From PGYR01 sp048267165 (lineage in GTDB: Bacteria > Bacteroidota > Ignavibacteria > Kapaibacteriales > UBA2268), in the NCBI GenBank assembly GCA_048267165.1, contig JBLWYD010000001.1, forward strand, positions 136,556 through 200,555: 64,000 nucleotides of DNA. Reading direction: 5' to 3'. The notes below the pieces were generated by a model that searched no databases, was not told where the DNA came from, and saw nothing but the letters and a program-made list of their open reading frames with translations. The stretch's first letter is position 1. Every line of letters begins with the position of its first letter. Position numbers and translations under genes: made by a program. Shown here in pieces: positions 51,405-60,409 of the stretch.

Positions 51405-51973
51405 TTTCTTCTTAATATACCGAAATAGAACATCTTAGTTAGTTGGTTTACCAACTCATCAGTTGATTCGTATATATTATTTAATCTGTCGTATAAAATT
51501 AGTTCGTTGATATGCTCTAGAAAAAATGAGATGAATTCTAGCTTCACATCATCTCTGAAATTACCTTTTTTCTGTTCCAAGATTATATACTTTAGTGAAA
51601 GGTCTCTATGAAACTCGACTTTACTCCTCATATAATCTTTCATCTGAGGATTGTCCTGCTTAACGATATCACGTATTAAATCAGGACTAATTTCCTTAAC
51701 AGACTCCATATTAAAATAGATGAGTTCCATTATTTTTTCGATGAATGGTATATTCTTTGTGAATATTTCATTGTAAGCGACTTCTAAACCAGCATAGTTT
51801 TCATCAAGGATTTCTTTTATTATATCGAATTTATTTTCGTAGGCACGGTAGAAGGTCATTTTACTTAGACCAGCCGCTTCGCAGATATGGTCAACAGTAG
51901 TCTTGTTGACTCCTTGTTTCCATATTAACTTTCTAGTAGCTTCTAGAAGTTTTTTATGTGTAGCATCTTTCAT
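51401..51973 (-). CDS. TetR family regulator, copy 1
   Basis: A 190-residue TetR regulator. N-terminal HTH: LLEATRKLIWKQGVNKTTVDHICEAAGLSKMTFYRAYENKFDI. The C-terminal ligand domain is helical and unassigned. It is a close paralogue of the gene at 52487-53059, with long identical stretches (YRAYENK, KVEFHRDLS, EQKKGNFR, LEFISFFL-HINEL, QLTKMFYFGILRRN). Start ATG 51973, aligned with the other copy; an ATG at 51985 is in frame but less likely. A perfect 20-bp palindrome lies upstream, a possible operator. Confidence 0.9.
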   Translation of the reverse strand: MKDATHKKLLEATRKLIWKQGVNKTTVDHICEAAGLSKMTFYRAYENKFDIIKEILDENYAGLEVAYNEIFTKNIPFIEKIMELIYFNMESVKEISPDLIRDIVKQDNPQMKDYMRSKVEFHRDLSLKYIILEQKKGNFRDDVKLEFISFFLEHINELILYDRLNNIYESTDELVNQLTKMFYFGILRRN

Positions 51974-52015
51974 TATAAGCCCCATTTATAATTTGAGATA
52001 TTGTAAGCACAATAC

Positions 52016-52035
52016 CTAAAACTTTAAAGTTTTAG
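52016..52035. promoter_or_regulatory. Perfect palindrome, candidate TetR operator
   Basis: CTAAAACTTT followed by its own reverse complement, 20 bases without a gap, about 43 bases before the TetR copy 1 start. TetR dimers bind palindromes of this size, usually at their own promoter. Confidence 0.5.
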
Positions 52036-52212
52036 ATGATGTGTATCGTTTTATCTATTCATTTTAAATGGTAATAATTACTTTTCGTAGGCGTTCCTTT
52101 TTTCTGAATCTTTGATTAATGATTTGTTAATTTATAATTATAAATTGACTTTTCAAAATATTTATTAGTTATAAAACTTGACGTTCAAACGGATAATAGT
52201 AACATCGGGGCT

Positions 52213-52269
52213 ATGTTCTATTTTTCCATATACACAATAACAAACTTATGTAATAAAAGTTACATTTAG
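52213..52269 (+). CDS. Possible 18-residue ORF in the conserved block, copy 1
   Basis: ATG preceded by GGGGCT, then 18 codons (MFYFSIYTITNLCNKSYI) and TAG. The second copy at 53302 has the same length and ends at the same aligned place. Nine of 18 residues agree. It may be a leader peptide or a chance frame in a conserved regulatory block. Confidence 0.25.
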   Translation: MFYFSIYTITNLCNKSYI

Positions 52270-52486
52270 GTAGCAACTTTTCTAATTGTATACGGAATTA
52301 TAGGGTTTTATGCAAATCGAATATTTGGTATGCCTGTTAAATTAAGGGGCTTAATAAAATAATGCTTAAACAAAAGAATTTGTAAACTAGTACTACATTC
52401 AAAGTTTACATCAGAATATTTGACAAGGTATATTTTAGATGTCGGAAAATTAGTTTGAAGGAGTTACATCAAGTAAAAATAAATGC

Positions 52487-53059
52487 CTAGTTTCGCCTTA
52501 ATATTCCAAAATAGAACATTTTAGTTAATTGGGTAACAAGTTCATCTGTTGATTCATATACGCAATTAAGTCTTTCCTCTAACGCTAGTTCATTGATATG
52601 CACTAGGAAAAAGGAAATGAATTCCAACTTAACGTCACTTCTAAAATTTCCCTTTTTTTGTTCAATAATTATATACCTCATAGATAAATCTCTATGAAAT
52701 TCAACTTTGCTTTGCATATAGTCTTTTAAATGAGGGTTCTTTTGTTTTATAATATCGCGAATGAATTCGGGGCTGACTTCTTTTACAGTACCCATAATAT
52801 AATAGATAAGCTCCATAACTTTTTCAATGAATGGAATATTTCTACTGAATATTTGGTCATAATCTTCTGCCATTGTTCTGTAATTTTCGTCGAGGATTTC
52901 TTTGACGATATCGTATTTGTTTTCGTATGCTCGGTAGAATGTCATCTTGCTGAGGCCAGCATCATCACAGATTTGGCTAACGGAGGTTTTATTCACTCCC
53001 TGTTTCCATATTAACTTTCTAGCTGAGTCTAGAAGTTTTTGGTTTGTTAAATCTTTCAT
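52487..53059 (-). CDS. TetR family regulator, copy 2
   Basis: A 190-residue TetR regulator, paralogue of 51401-51973, with N-terminal HTH (LLDSARKLIWKQGVNKTSVSQICDDAGLSKMTFYRAYENKYDI) and the same C-terminal helices. ATG 53059 has AGGGGTG upstream. It is divergent from the MerC-like gene, with the intergenic block between them, so it may repress itself and that operon. An inverted repeat GTCTAAAT...ATTTAGAC (53097-53125) lies just upstream. Confidence 0.9.
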   Translation of the reverse strand: MKDLTNQKLLDSARKLIWKQGVNKTSVSQICDDAGLSKMTFYRAYENKYDIVKEILDENYRTMAEDYDQIFSRNIPFIEKVMELIYYIMGTVKEVSPEFIRDIIKQKNPHLKDYMQSKVEFHRDLSMRYIIIEQKKGNFRSDVKLEFISFFLVHINELALEERLNCVYESTDELVTQLTKMFYFGILRRN

Positions 53060-53096
53060 CTTACACCCCTTTTACAAATTATATAATTGCAATCCG

Positions 53097-53125
53097 TCTA
53101 AATTTATTAGAAAATCATTTAGACT
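53097..53125. promoter_or_regulatory. Inverted repeat, candidate TetR operator
   Basis: GTCTAAAT (53097-53104) and ATTTAGAC (53118-53125), 8-bp arms 13 bases apart, about 38 bases before the TetR copy 2 start. Confidence 0.4.
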
Positions 53126-53301
53126 TAATTACTTTTTTTATGTATTATTTAAAAGGGTAAAACAAAAATTACATAAGCTCTTCTCTAGGGTTTTTAATTA
53201 AATGATAATTGAGTAGTCAACTTATTGCAAATAATCAATATTTCAAAATAATATTTCTTATAATACTTGACGTTAATGCTGATAATAGTAACATTGGGGC
53301 T

Positions 53302-53358
53302 ATGCTCTACTCTTCATCTATTACAATAACAACGGTATGGCTTAAAAGTTACAATTAG
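53302..53358 (+). CDS. Possible 18-residue ORF in the conserved block, copy 2
   Basis: ATG preceded by GGGGCT, then 18 codons (MLYSSSITITTVWLKSYN) and TAG; counterpart of 52213-52269. It lies 92 bases upstream of the MerC-like start, on the same strand, so a leader peptide is conceivable. Confidence 0.25.
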   Translation: MLYSSSITITTVWLKSYN

Positions 53359-53450
53359 TTTCAACTTTTTTTAATCTTACTATCACATTTTTAATTCTAC
53401 TCCGTCTTAGTTAGATTGTAAGTCATACTTAACCTAAATATAAGAGTAAA

Positions 53451-53828
53451 TTGGAACCCACTACAAGCGACAAAATTGGTATTACAGCATCTATTCTATG
53501 CTTGATTCACTGTCTTGCATTGCCAATACTATTTACAGTATCAGCAGATACGCTACATCTGGTTAATCACGAGATGCCTATTATTGACTATATATTCGCT
53601 GGGGTAGCACTCATAGCAGCTTATTTTTCTGCTCGTAAAACGGCTAATCCCAAAATCAAACTAGCATTTGGTATAGGTTGGACTTTCTTTATTGCTGGGG
53701 TTTTACTTCACGATAATCATTACCTATTTGTGTTGCTTCATATCGGCTCTATTATACTAATAGTAACACATCTGAAGAACATACAAAGCTGTAGAATCAA
53801 ATTCAAAAAACCGAAAGAATCTCTATGA
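53451..53828 (+). CDS. MerC-domain membrane protein
   Basis: A 125-residue protein with four hydrophobic helices and the MerC signature: Cys pair in SILCLIHCLALPILF (Cys17 and Cys21) near TM1. MerC proteins of mercury operons import Hg(II); chromosomal homologues in Bacteroidota have no proven role. No mer genes are nearby. The start is TTG 53451. It overlaps the polX-like gene by 4 bases (ATGA), so they are coupled. Confidence 0.8.
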   Translation: MEPTTSDKIGITASILCLIHCLALPILFTVSADTLHLVNHEMPIIDYIFAGVALIAAYFSARKTANPKIKLAFGIGWTFFIAGVLLHDNHYLFVLLHIGSIILIVTHLKNIQSCRIKFKKPKESL

Positions 53829-55516
53829 GAAACGAAATAACACTAATACTAAAAGAGATAGCCGAGCTATTAACACTAAAAGGTGAAAACCACTTCAAAA
53901 CTCGTGCTTATACTAATGCTGCTTCACTAATATCAGATGATGGTATAGACATAGAAAGACACGTACAAGAAGGCACTCTGAGAGAAATAGACGGCATAGG
54001 CCCTGCACTGCAAGAGAAGCTCTCTCAATTTGTATTAACTGGGAAAATGGATTATTACGAAAAGCTAAAAGCTGAAATTCCTCAAGAAATGATAGACATT
54101 AGCAAGATAAAAGGAGTAGGTGCAAAAACAGCAAGAGCACTAGTAGAAAAACATAATGTGAAATCCGTAGATGAGCTTGAAGAGATGGCAAAAAACGGTC
54201 AGCTAGAAGCAATCAAGGGCTTCGGAGCAAAATCAGTTCAACAAGTAATCGACTCAATAAACGAAAACAAACAATACGAAAACAAGTACAGATTAGACAC
54301 TGCATACAAAGCAGGCAAAGAGATATTAGAGTTATTCAAAGAATCTGGGGCTGTTAAAAAAGCAAGCTCTGCTGGTCAACTTAGAAGATGGTTGGAAGTA
54401 ATAGAAAACATTGATTTTGTTGTAATCCCAGAAGATTTGGAACTACTAAAATCATCTTTACAAAAAGAGTTCAGCATTACTGAAAATGGTAATTCTATTA
54501 CATTCATCTACAACAAAATACCAGTCACTATTCACCTAGCTGATGAAGATAATTTCGGTATAATCTCTCATAATCTTAGCTCATCAGAACAGTATCTAGA
54601 TGCTTTCAACGCTATCACAATGAACAGTTTTCAGCTAAAAGATAATTATCTATATGATGGTGATGAAAAGCTGAGCATTGCCTCAGAACAAATGCTTTAT
54701 AAGCAAATGACAATGCAGTACGTTGAACCTGAGAACAGAGAAGACGCACAAGCTGTGCAATATGCGGCTATAAGCGGTCTGCCAGAGCTAATCCACGACA
54801 AAGATATGAAAGGAATGCTGCACTGCCACAGTACTTGGAGCGATGGTCTGAATAGTATAGAAGAAATGGCACTAGAATCAAAAAGACTTGGGTATTCATA
54901 TTTCGCGATTTGTGATCATAGTAAAACGGCAGTCTATGCGAACGGACTATCGGAAGAGAGAGTATTAGCTCAACACAGAGAAATAGATGAGTTAAATAGC
55001 CGTGATTTAGGTATCAAAATACTGAAAGGAATAGAATCGGATATATTGAACGATGGTAGCTTAGATTACGACGAAGATATATTGAAAAAATTCGACTTAG
55101 TTGTAGCATCAGTTCATTCCAATTTCACAATGAGTAAATCGGATATGACCGACAGAGTTATCAGAGCTGTTATGAGTCCTTATACGACAATACTAGGACA
55201 TCCAACAGGGCGGTTACTACTGAAAAGAAAGGGCTACGAAATAGACCAACACGCTGTAATAGATGCCGCAGCCGAACACAAAACTATAATAGAAATAAAC
55301 GCTAACCCCCACAGATTAGACCTTGATTGGCGGTTGATTGGCTATGCAAAGCAGAAAGGTGTGAAAATAGCTATTAATCCCGATGCACATAACTTACGAG
55401 GGCTACAGCACGTAATGTATGGTATCAGAATGGCAAGAAAAGGGTGGCTCACACACAACGATGTGGTGAACACTTATAGTTACACAAAATTCAAAATGAA
55501 CTGTCTAAGCAAATGA
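53825..55516 (+). CDS. polX: PolX-like protein with degenerate polymerase site and intact PHP domain
   Basis: A 563-residue PolX family protein. HhH motifs (DGIGPALQEKL; KGVGAKTARAL) are followed by the palm at about residues 180-240 and a C-terminal PHP domain (330-560). The catalytic Asp triad of PolX polymerases is damaged: GQLRRWLEVIENID has Asn195 where an Asp belongs (Asp197 is kept), and VTIHL has Thr235 in place of the third Asp. The PHP metal residues look complete (HCHSTWSDG with His333 and His335, CDHS, GIESDI, ASVHS, GHPTGR, NPDAHN). It is thus probably a 3'-5' exonuclease or phosphoesterase in DNA repair. Middle gene of a three-gene operon. Confidence 0.85.
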   Translation: MRNEITLILKEIAELLTLKGENHFKTRAYTNAASLISDDGIDIERHVQEGTLREIDGIGPALQEKLSQFVLTGKMDYYEKLKAEIPQEMIDISKIKGVGAKTARALVEKHNVKSVDELEEMAKNGQLEAIKGFGAKSVQQVIDSINENKQYENKYRLDTAYKAGKEILELFKESGAVKKASSAGQLRRWLEVIENIDFVVIPEDLELLKSSLQKEFSITENGNSITFIYNKIPVTIHLADEDNFGIISHNLSSSEQYLDAFNAITMNSFQLKDNYLYDGDEKLSIASEQMLYKQMTMQYVEPENREDAQAVQYAAISGLPELIHDKDMKGMLHCHSTWSDGLNSIEEMALESKRLGYSYFAICDHSKTAVYANGLSEERVLAQHREIDELNSRDLGIKILKGIESDILNDGSLDYDEDILKKFDLVVASVHSNFTMSKSDMTDRVIRAVMSPYTTILGHPTGRLLLKRKGYEIDQHAVIDAAAEHKTIIEINANPHRLDLDWRLIGYAKQKGVKIAINPDAHNLRGLQHVMYGIRMARKGWLTHNDVVNTYSYTKFKMNCLSK

Positions 55517-56478
55517 AAAAAATAATAGTAATACTCTTCTTATTAGCCGTTTCACTGCATGCTAATCCGTCCAAAGTACTAGTTAGCAATGTAGCACAGG
55601 GAACTGGTGCGGACTCAATCAGCATACACAAAATATATACAGCTACTAAACTAGCCATAGATATGACTAATAATTATATAACAATAGCGGACTCGGTTAG
55701 AAAGGATCTAACTGATAATGCAACTAGTAAATTGACACCCGATACCATTGCAAAAGTCTTAAAAGCAAAGTATCTTTTATCATCTTCTATTAATGTGTTC
55801 CACAGTATGCTAAGAGCAAATATAACTTTGGTTGACACAAAAACTAAGAAAGAAATAAATGGCTTCGGTTACGCATCGCTTAGATACGAAAAAGAAGGCA
55901 AAAAAATATATGATGTTGCTATGCTAGAAGCATTGCAAAGAGCGATGATGAGTGTAGCTAACGATAGTACGCTATATGCTCACCAACCAGAAGACTACAG
56001 GACAAAGCCAGCTAACTCACTTGTAATCGGTGGATTTATGTTTGATGATGGAGGTTATCCTTTAATTTGGAAAATCTTTCATAACAAATCGGTGATGTCT
56101 TATTTTGCTTCAGAAACTATTTACCAAGCGGCAAAAGAATCGGACAATTATGTAGTATATGACCTTAACACTAGGGATTCTATGTATGCAGCTTTTAATC
56201 TATACTTGATGGAAAACTTCACTGCCCCAAGTAACACAGAGCTAAAAATTCTTAATACTTTCGCAGTACAAAATTTTATATTTGGCTCTATAAAAAGAGT
56301 AAAAAGTCACGCAATTGTGAAGATAGTTCTTACTGAATTAAAAGACGGTAACTTAAGTATAGTTCGGGCAGAAGAAGCACGACTAGAAGACGACTATCAA
56401 GATGATTTCGAAAAATTAATACTGTCTTTGACTAATAAGGTATTACTCATTGATGACGGTGAAGGGATAGGAAAATAG
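55513..56478 (+). CDS. Exported protein of unknown function
   Basis: A 321-residue protein with a signal peptide (MKKIIVILFLLAVSLHA) and a mature alpha/beta chain. A repeated plan (KAKYLLSSSINVFHSMLRANITLVD, then TFAVQNFIFGSIKRVKSHAIVKIVLTELKDG) recalls FlgO/CsgG-like periplasmic proteins that sense or build outer-membrane structures, but the match is weak. It overlaps polX by 4 bases (ATGA) and its 3' end overlaps the convergent protease gene by 36 bases. Confidence 0.55.
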   Translation: MKKIIVILFLLAVSLHANPSKVLVSNVAQGTGADSISIHKIYTATKLAIDMTNNYITIADSVRKDLTDNATSKLTPDTIAKVLKAKYLLSSSINVFHSMLRANITLVDTKTKKEINGFGYASLRYEKEGKKIYDVAMLEALQRAMMSVANDSTLYAHQPEDYRTKPANSLVIGGFMFDDGGYPLIWKIFHNKSVMSYFASETIYQAAKESDNYVVYDLNTRDSMYAAFNLYLMENFTAPSNTELKILNTFAVQNFIFGSIKRVKSHAIVKIVLTELKDGNLSIVRAEEARLEDDYQDDFEKLILSLTNKVLLIDDGEGIGK

Positions 56479-59259
56479 CTCCCCATCTTTAACTACTCCA
56501 AAGTAATATGCTCCTTGCGAAAGTCCTACTGTGCTGAACTCTACAGGGTTGTAGCCAGATATTAGTTTTCTTGCTCCAAGATTGATTATCACTTTCCCAC
56601 GGTAATCAAAGATTTTCAACTCTACTTCAGCAAATATATCGGAATTAATATAGGCCTCAACAGTCTTGTTATTAGCAACTGGACTAGGATACAGCTTTTC
56701 TATATTGATAGGTCTATGCGTTTCTATTTTTGATTGTAAGTCAAACGACTTGAGTTTTTCATCTAGTTTTCTAACTTTTTCGCGTATATCTGCCTCATTA
56801 TAAGCTGCGTTAATACTGAACAAAATTTCAGCATTTTTACCTGCTGGAATGAATAACGGTCCTGCTGAAATAACCATTGAGCCATCTCTATTGGGTCGGC
56901 TACTAAGTCGAGCTACACCCGAAGTCATAGTCATCTGTTTTTCTGCATCCGAAAAGCCATCATATATGCCCATTTCCTCTTGGAAGGCAGCATTGTCTAT
57001 TGCATAACAATTGAGCGGTAACTCGGAATGAAGATGCACCCCTATAACTGGTGAGTCAGAATCATCCACTATCTCAGCATAGCCAGTAATGTCGTTTGTG
57101 TCAAATCTCATTACATCTTTTTGTCCGCCATCGCTTATATCCCAATCGTAGAATAAACCAGCGTAAATCGAATCCATATCGAATGTACCATTATTATGAA
57201 GTACATATCTTAGTAGAATACTATTTTTCAAATCAGCGTCATTGAATAAATACGCTTCGTGGTTTACTTCTATTCCAAGTGCAAGAGAGTCAAAATTTCC
57301 AAAGCCACCTTCGATCTTATCTGTGAATTTGCTACTAATTACCGAATAGGCCCCTACTTCTTTAATCCCTATTTTTTCGATTGCAAATAGGTCTCTATCC
57401 TTCACACTTGATCTATTTCTGATACCATCTGCAACATATTCTTCACCTTTTTGGGTCATCATAAACCCACCTTCGAACATAAGGTCTAATAGTCGATTAT
57501 ATTGGAATCCTACACCCTGTACATTCTCTGAAAAGTCGTTATAGCCGTGATTACCGTTACTAGTTACTGTCATAGCCATCTCATCATTACGTAAATCCAA
57601 ATAAGATGGGTTTGCTATAAAACTAACGTAGAAATCTTGTATTCTTTCACCATTATGGTAAGCTGTAATCTTGATATTGAAATTATAATTCTGTGGAGTA
57701 TCCTCAGGTAGTGTTATTTCTATATTATCCTTTATTGAAAAGAGTTCACTAGTTGAAATATTATTAAAATCGAAAATAGTATTGTCAACATCAACATTTA
57801 CAAGTTTATCATTGCCAATTACTATTTGTAGATTTTGTAAATCATCTAAAATATTCTCGAAAACTAAGTCAAGTTTTACTTTTGAGCCCGCATTTATTAC
57901 ACCAGATTGGTTATCCGAAATAATAATATATTCATTTAGATTTATTGCTATACTCTTTTCTTTCGTTATTGCTTTGTATAGATTCAATCGGCCACTACCG
58001 ATTAGCCCATTGTGGTTGGGGTTCAGTTCGTCTATATTATCAGTATTGATTATTATAAGTGATTTTATTTGCTGAGCAGTATAGTCTGGGAACTGTGAGC
58101 GTAGGACAGCTGCAGCCCCTGCTGTAACTGGCGAAGCCATAGATGTACCACTTTTGTAGTCATACTTACCGTTTGGGATTGTAGAATAGATAAACGTACC
58201 CGGTGCAGAAATATCAACTCTCGTATTATAGTTAGAAAACCCAGAACGAACATCATCATCAGCTGAAGAAGCAACCGACAAAACTCCATCATAAGACGCT
58301 GGGTAGAATGCCTGATTCCTGTTATTATTACCAGCGGCAGCTACTATAAGCGTGCCCATTTCCAATGCTGTTTTTACAACTGTCGAGTTCGTTTGCGAAA
58401 ACCCAGTACCACCCCAAGAGCAATTTATAACATCAGCCCCCATCATTGCGGCATATAACAATCCTTCATATTCATTATAAACGGAGTTATCTAACCCGAA
58501 ATCAGGTCCGATTTTGACAGGAAGTATCTTAGCACGAGAGGATACTCCAGCTACTCCTAAACTATTATTCACCTGAGCGGCAGCTATTCCAGATACGTGT
58601 ACTCCGTGGTCTCCTCCATAACTTGGGTCATTGTCATTTCCACTTTCAGAACCAAAGTCCCATCCTCGCCAATCATCTACGAACCCGTTGCCATCATCAT
58701 CTATATCATTAGTAGATTTGTCGTTTCCGAATTCATCTAGCCCATTTTCACCTGGGTTATACCATACTAGATTTTTCAAATCCTCATGTTCGAAGTCGAT
58801 ACCAGTGTCCACTATCCCAATTAGTACTGTATCACCTGTCATCAACTTCCAAGCTTCGAAAGCATCTATTAGATACAGATGGTACAATTGACTCAATTCT
58901 GGATCATTTGTCTCACCCGCAAAAACATAGCTTTTGGGAATCGGTTCCGCATACTCTACATCACTTCTCATTGCATATAACTTTGCCATTTTCATGGGGT
59001 CAATTGTGTTGTCATAAGTGATTTTCATCACTTTACTAAGTTCATTGAGCAACGAATCTGCTTTTTGATTACGTTTTATCTGCTTGTATTTACTAATATC
59101 AAAAGCAGGTGAAATGCTATAATCGGAAGAACTAGATTGTACTTTCGCTTCTTTGCTATCCATGTATTTAACATAGATAGCGTTGTTGTGATACATCTCT
59201 TGACTGAAAAGAAAAGTCGATGATATCATCAGAATAAATATAAAAATAAATTTTTTCAT
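56443..59259 (-). CDS. Subtilisin-like (S8) T9SS-secreted protease
   Basis: A 938-residue secreted serine protease. The triad is visible: Asp151 in GIVDTGIDFEHED, His218 in GGDHGVHVSG and Ser373 in SGTSMASPVTAG; oxyanion-hole Asn311 in AAGNNN. After the catalytic domain (to about 430) come beta domains of unknown kind, then the T9SS type A domain (KLYPSPVANNKTVEAY, then IFDYRGKVIINLG and the end FTVINE). Signal peptide ends near LFSQ. It likely digests extracellular protein or matures surface proteins. Convergent with the preceding gene. Confidence 0.92.
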   Translation of the reverse strand: MKKFIFIFILMISSTFLFSQEMYHNNAIYVKYMDSKEAKVQSSSSDYSISPAFDISKYKQIKRNQKADSLLNELSKVMKITYDNTIDPMKMAKLYAMRSDVEYAEPIPKSYVFAGETNDPELSQLYHLYLIDAFEAWKLMTGDTVLIGIVDTGIDFEHEDLKNLVWYNPGENGLDEFGNDKSTNDIDDDGNGFVDDWRGWDFGSESGNDNDPSYGGDHGVHVSGIAAAQVNNSLGVAGVSSRAKILPVKIGPDFGLDNSVYNEYEGLLYAAMMGADVINCSWGGTGFSQTNSTVVKTALEMGTLIVAAAGNNNRNQAFYPASYDGVLSVASSADDDVRSGFSNYNTRVDISAPGTFIYSTIPNGKYDYKSGTSMASPVTAGAAAVLRSQFPDYTAQQIKSLIIINTDNIDELNPNHNGLIGSGRLNLYKAITKEKSIAINLNEYIIISDNQSGVINAGSKVKLDLVFENILDDLQNLQIVIGNDKLVNVDVDNTIFDFNNISTSELFSIKDNIEITLPEDTPQNYNFNIKITAYHNGERIQDFYVSFIANPSYLDLRNDEMAMTVTSNGNHGYNDFSENVQGVGFQYNRLLDLMFEGGFMMTQKGEEYVADGIRNRSSVKDRDLFAIEKIGIKEVGAYSVISSKFTDKIEGGFGNFDSLALGIEVNHEAYLFNDADLKNSILLRYVLHNNGTFDMDSIYAGLFYDWDISDGGQKDVMRFDTNDITGYAEIVDDSDSPVIGVHLHSELPLNCYAIDNAAFQEEMGIYDGFSDAEKQMTMTSGVARLSSRPNRDGSMVISAGPLFIPAGKNAEILFSINAAYNEADIREKVRKLDEKLKSFDLQSKIETHRPINIEKLYPSPVANNKTVEAYINSDIFAEVELKIFDYRGKVIINLGARKLISGYNPVEFSTVGLSQGAYYFGVVKDGELFSYPFTVINE

Positions 59260-59310
59260 GTTTTACTATAACAAATGAGTAGGGTTTTTCGTTACATAAT
59301 GTTGCAAATA

Positions 59311-59341
59311 TTGACTAAAATAACTTTAATTCATAATTTTG
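59311..59341 (+). promoter_or_regulatory. Bacteroidetes-type promoter of the bat operon
   Basis: TTG (59311-59313), 20-base spacer, TAATTTTG (59334-59341); the batB start follows after 27 bases. Confidence 0.6.
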
Positions 59342-59368
59342 TAATCAATTTAATCAATAGTAAAGACT

Positions 59369-60409
59369 TTGTTAAAACTAGAACACGAATTATATCTATA
59401 TATCTTATTCGCAGTACCAATTTTGGTGCTTATTTATCTGATTTATAGAGCAAGACGCAAAAAATTATTATCTAAATTTGCTACGCAAACGGCACTTGCT
59501 CGGCTAGCACCCAATGTATCTACTTTCAAGAATAGCTTGAAGTTCATACTAATTGTCATCGCTTTTTCACTAATGGTACTCGGGTTAGCTAATCCGCAAA
59601 TTGGTACTAAGATGAAAGAAGTGAAGCGAGAAGGAATAGAAGTAGTAATAGCGGTCGATGTTTCAAACAGTATGTTAGCCGAAGATATTCGACCTAATAG
59701 ATTGGAGAGAGCAAAATCAGCTATCAAACGACTAATAGATGATTTGAAACAAGATAAAATTAGTATAGTCTTATTCGCTGGAGATTCATTCCTTCAGTTG
59801 CCACTGACTACCGACTACTCGGCAGCTAAGCTTATGGTTTCTACTATGAGTACTGACCTAATAGAAAAGCAAGGTACTGCAATTGGTAGTGCTATTGAGT
59901 TAGGGATGAAATCATTTTCAGAAGATGAGAAAGTGAATAAGGTAATGATAATAATCACTGATGGCGAGAACCACGAAGATGACGCACTCAGTGCTGCCAA
60001 GGACGCTGAAGAAAAAGGTGTTATCATTCACACTATAGGTATGGGTTCAGCAGATGGTGGCCCAATACCGAATATAGTAAACGGGCAAGAGAAAGGTTAT
60101 TTCACTGATAGCGAAGGTAAGACTGTCGTTTCCAAATTGAATGCAAATATGCTGAAAGAACTTGCAACTATCGGTGGTGGAAATTTCGTTCGTGCATCCG
60201 GTGGAGATTTTAACTTAGGTGATTTGATAGACGATATTTCTAAGATGGAAAAAACAGAATTCGAAGCAAAAGTTTTCACTGATTTCGAAGATAGATTCCA
60301 ATATGTGTTCTTCTTTGCTCTCTTTGTGTTAGTTTTGGAAATGCTAATAAACGATAGAAAGAATAAGACATTTACTTTGAAAAAAATAGTAGGAGAGGAT
60401 AATGGTTAA
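59369..60409 (+). CDS. batB: Bat operon von Willebrand A protein
   Basis: A 346-residue protein with two N-terminal helices, a vWA domain with complete MIDAS (Asp97-x-Ser99-x-Ser101 in DVSNS, then LPLTTDYS and IITDGENHEDD), and one C-terminal helix (FVFFFALFVLVLEML-like). In Bacteroidota, Bat proteins help to keep the envelope stable under oxygen and in the host. Only one vWA gene is present here, where two (BatA and BatB) are usual; its place just before batC suggests BatB. Start TTG 59369 gives an N-terminus just before TM1. Overlaps batC by 8 bases. Confidence 0.88.
   Translation: MLKLEHELYLYILFAVPILVLIYLIYRARRKKLLSKFATQTALARLAPNVSTFKNSLKFILIVIAFSLMVLGLANPQIGTKMKEVKREGIEVVIAVDVSNSMLAEDIRPNRLERAKSAIKRLIDDLKQDKISIVLFAGDSFLQLPLTTDYSAAKLMVSTMSTDLIEKQGTAIGSAIELGMKSFSEDEKVNKVMIIITDGENHEDDALSAAKDAEEKGVIIHTIGMGSADGGPIPNIVNGQEKGYFTDSEGKTVVSKLNANMLKELATIGGGNFVRASGGDFNLGDLIDDISKMEKTEFEAKVFTDFEDRFQYVFFFALFVLVLEMLINDRKNKTFTLKKIVGEDNG

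Larger units (their letters stand above)
51974..52486. other. Intergenic region 1 of the TetR duplication
   Basis: 513 bases without an annotated gene. It holds a perfect 20-bp palindrome (52016-52035) near the TetR start and, from about 52153 to 52285, a block that aligns well with 53232-53370 in the second copy while the sequence nearer to the TetR genes is much less alike. A matching 18-codon ORF lies in the block. Promoter and operator functions are plausible. Confidence 0.6.
53060..53450. other. Divergent intergenic region 2 of the TetR duplication
   Basis: 391 bases between TetR copy 2 and the MerC-like gene. Contains an inverted repeat (53097-53125) and the second copy of the conserved block (about 53232-53370). 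Probably holds the promoters of both divergent units; no RNA gene recognised. Confidence 0.6.
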
